Notes under the pieces: model-generated
The model's database searches: none
The model's input: the letters and a program-made list of their open reading frames with translations, nothing else
What the model was told of the DNA's origin: nothing
Assembly: GCA_012839665.1 (NCBI GenBank)
Contig: DUMX01000260.1
Location: 1-6,110, forward strand
Source: Gelria sp.
Lineage (GTDB): Bacteria > Bacillota > Syntrophomonadia > Syntrophomonadales > Syntrophomonadaceae
Length of the DNA stretch: 6,110 nt
Direction of reading: 5' to 3'
Made by a program: the position numbers and the translations under genes
In this document: piece after piece, positions 6,017 to 6,110 of the stretch
Numbering within the stretch: the stretch's first letter is position 1
Layout: every line of letters starts with the position of its first letter

Positions 6017-6110
6017 GAAATAAATAGATTAATTTATATTATTTACTATTTTAGGAATAAAATTAGGGAACATAGCGTATGTCCTGTAGGGTATGGTCTA
6101 CAGGCATGAC
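6017..6110. other. AT-rich DNA upstream of the operon promoter, with an inverted repeat
   Basis: No gene can be supported here. The first part (6017-6060) is almost pure A/T. The last part carries a perfect 7-bp inverted repeat, CCTGTAG (6083-6089) and CTACAGG (6098-6104), with an 8-base loop. It can extend by ATG/CAT (6079-6081 and 6105-6107) past one bulged T. No T-run follows on the minus strand, so it is not a clear terminator for a minus-strand gene. The window ends too soon to judge the plus strand. A minus-strand frame is open from the right edge to a TAA at 6063-6065 (15 codons) and could be the end of an upstream gene, but nothing in it is recognisable. Confidence 0.4.

Noticed and set aside
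5873..6067. Three copies of AAATTAGG (5873, 5916, 6060) as regulatory repeats
   Set aside because: The spacing is irregular, the motif is short and the DNA is very AT-rich, so chance is a sufficient explanation.
6063..6110. Partial minus-strand CDS ending in TAA at 6063
   Set aside because: Only 15 codons are visible and another minus frame is also open there; nothing is recognisable, so it is described only as a possibility.

Overview
The window reads as part of a type IV pilus (T4P) locus, with every supported gene on the minus strand. Transcription order, from the right edge to the left, is: a large PilV/GspI-like minor prepilin (4067-5827), a PilW/GspJ-like minor prepilin ending in a bacterial Ig-like (Big_2-type) domain (3060-4037), a very large PilX/GspK-position prepilin (1204-3057), a 149-base gap, and the retraction ATPase PilT (1-1054, cut by the left edge a little before its expected C-terminus). 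The V-W-X order matches the minor-pilin set that primes pilus assembly and sits at the pilus tip in other T4P and type II secretion systems.

Organism (inference): a Gram-positive-type anaerobe of the Clostridia, perhaps near the Syntrophomonas/Desulfotomaculum/Pelotomaculum groups. The reasons are strong G-rich Shine-Dalgarno sites before every gene, moderate GC with AT-rich intergenic DNA, a sigma-A-like promoter, and T4P minor pilins carrying large accessory beta domains. The large PilX-position protein also resembles ComZ-like/DUF4900-type pilins of Thermus-Deinococcus and Clostridia, so the phylum is not proven.

Layout: 6017-6110 is AT-rich and non-coding as far as can be seen, with a clear hairpin at 6079-6107. 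A sigma-A-like promoter with an extended -10 lies at 5988-6016 and faces the operon. It would give a leader of about 150 bases that ends in a terminator-like hairpin with a U7 tract, immediately before the first gene's ribosome binding site. The three prepilin genes then follow tightly (29-base and 2-base gaps once starts are corrected by their Shine-Dalgarno sites). No convincing terminator separates them from pilT, which may be co-transcribed or have a weak promoter of its own.

Working model: a prepilin peptidase cleaves the short basic leaders after Gly. The three hydrophobic N-terminal helices pack together as a tip or priming complex, and their extra beta domains (carboxypeptidase-regulatory-like, Big_2-like and a large DUF4900/ComZ-like domain) are displayed outside the cell. 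PilT powers retraction. The most noteworthy points are that all three minor pilins are enlarged by different accessory domains, and that the operon leader looks like an attenuator.
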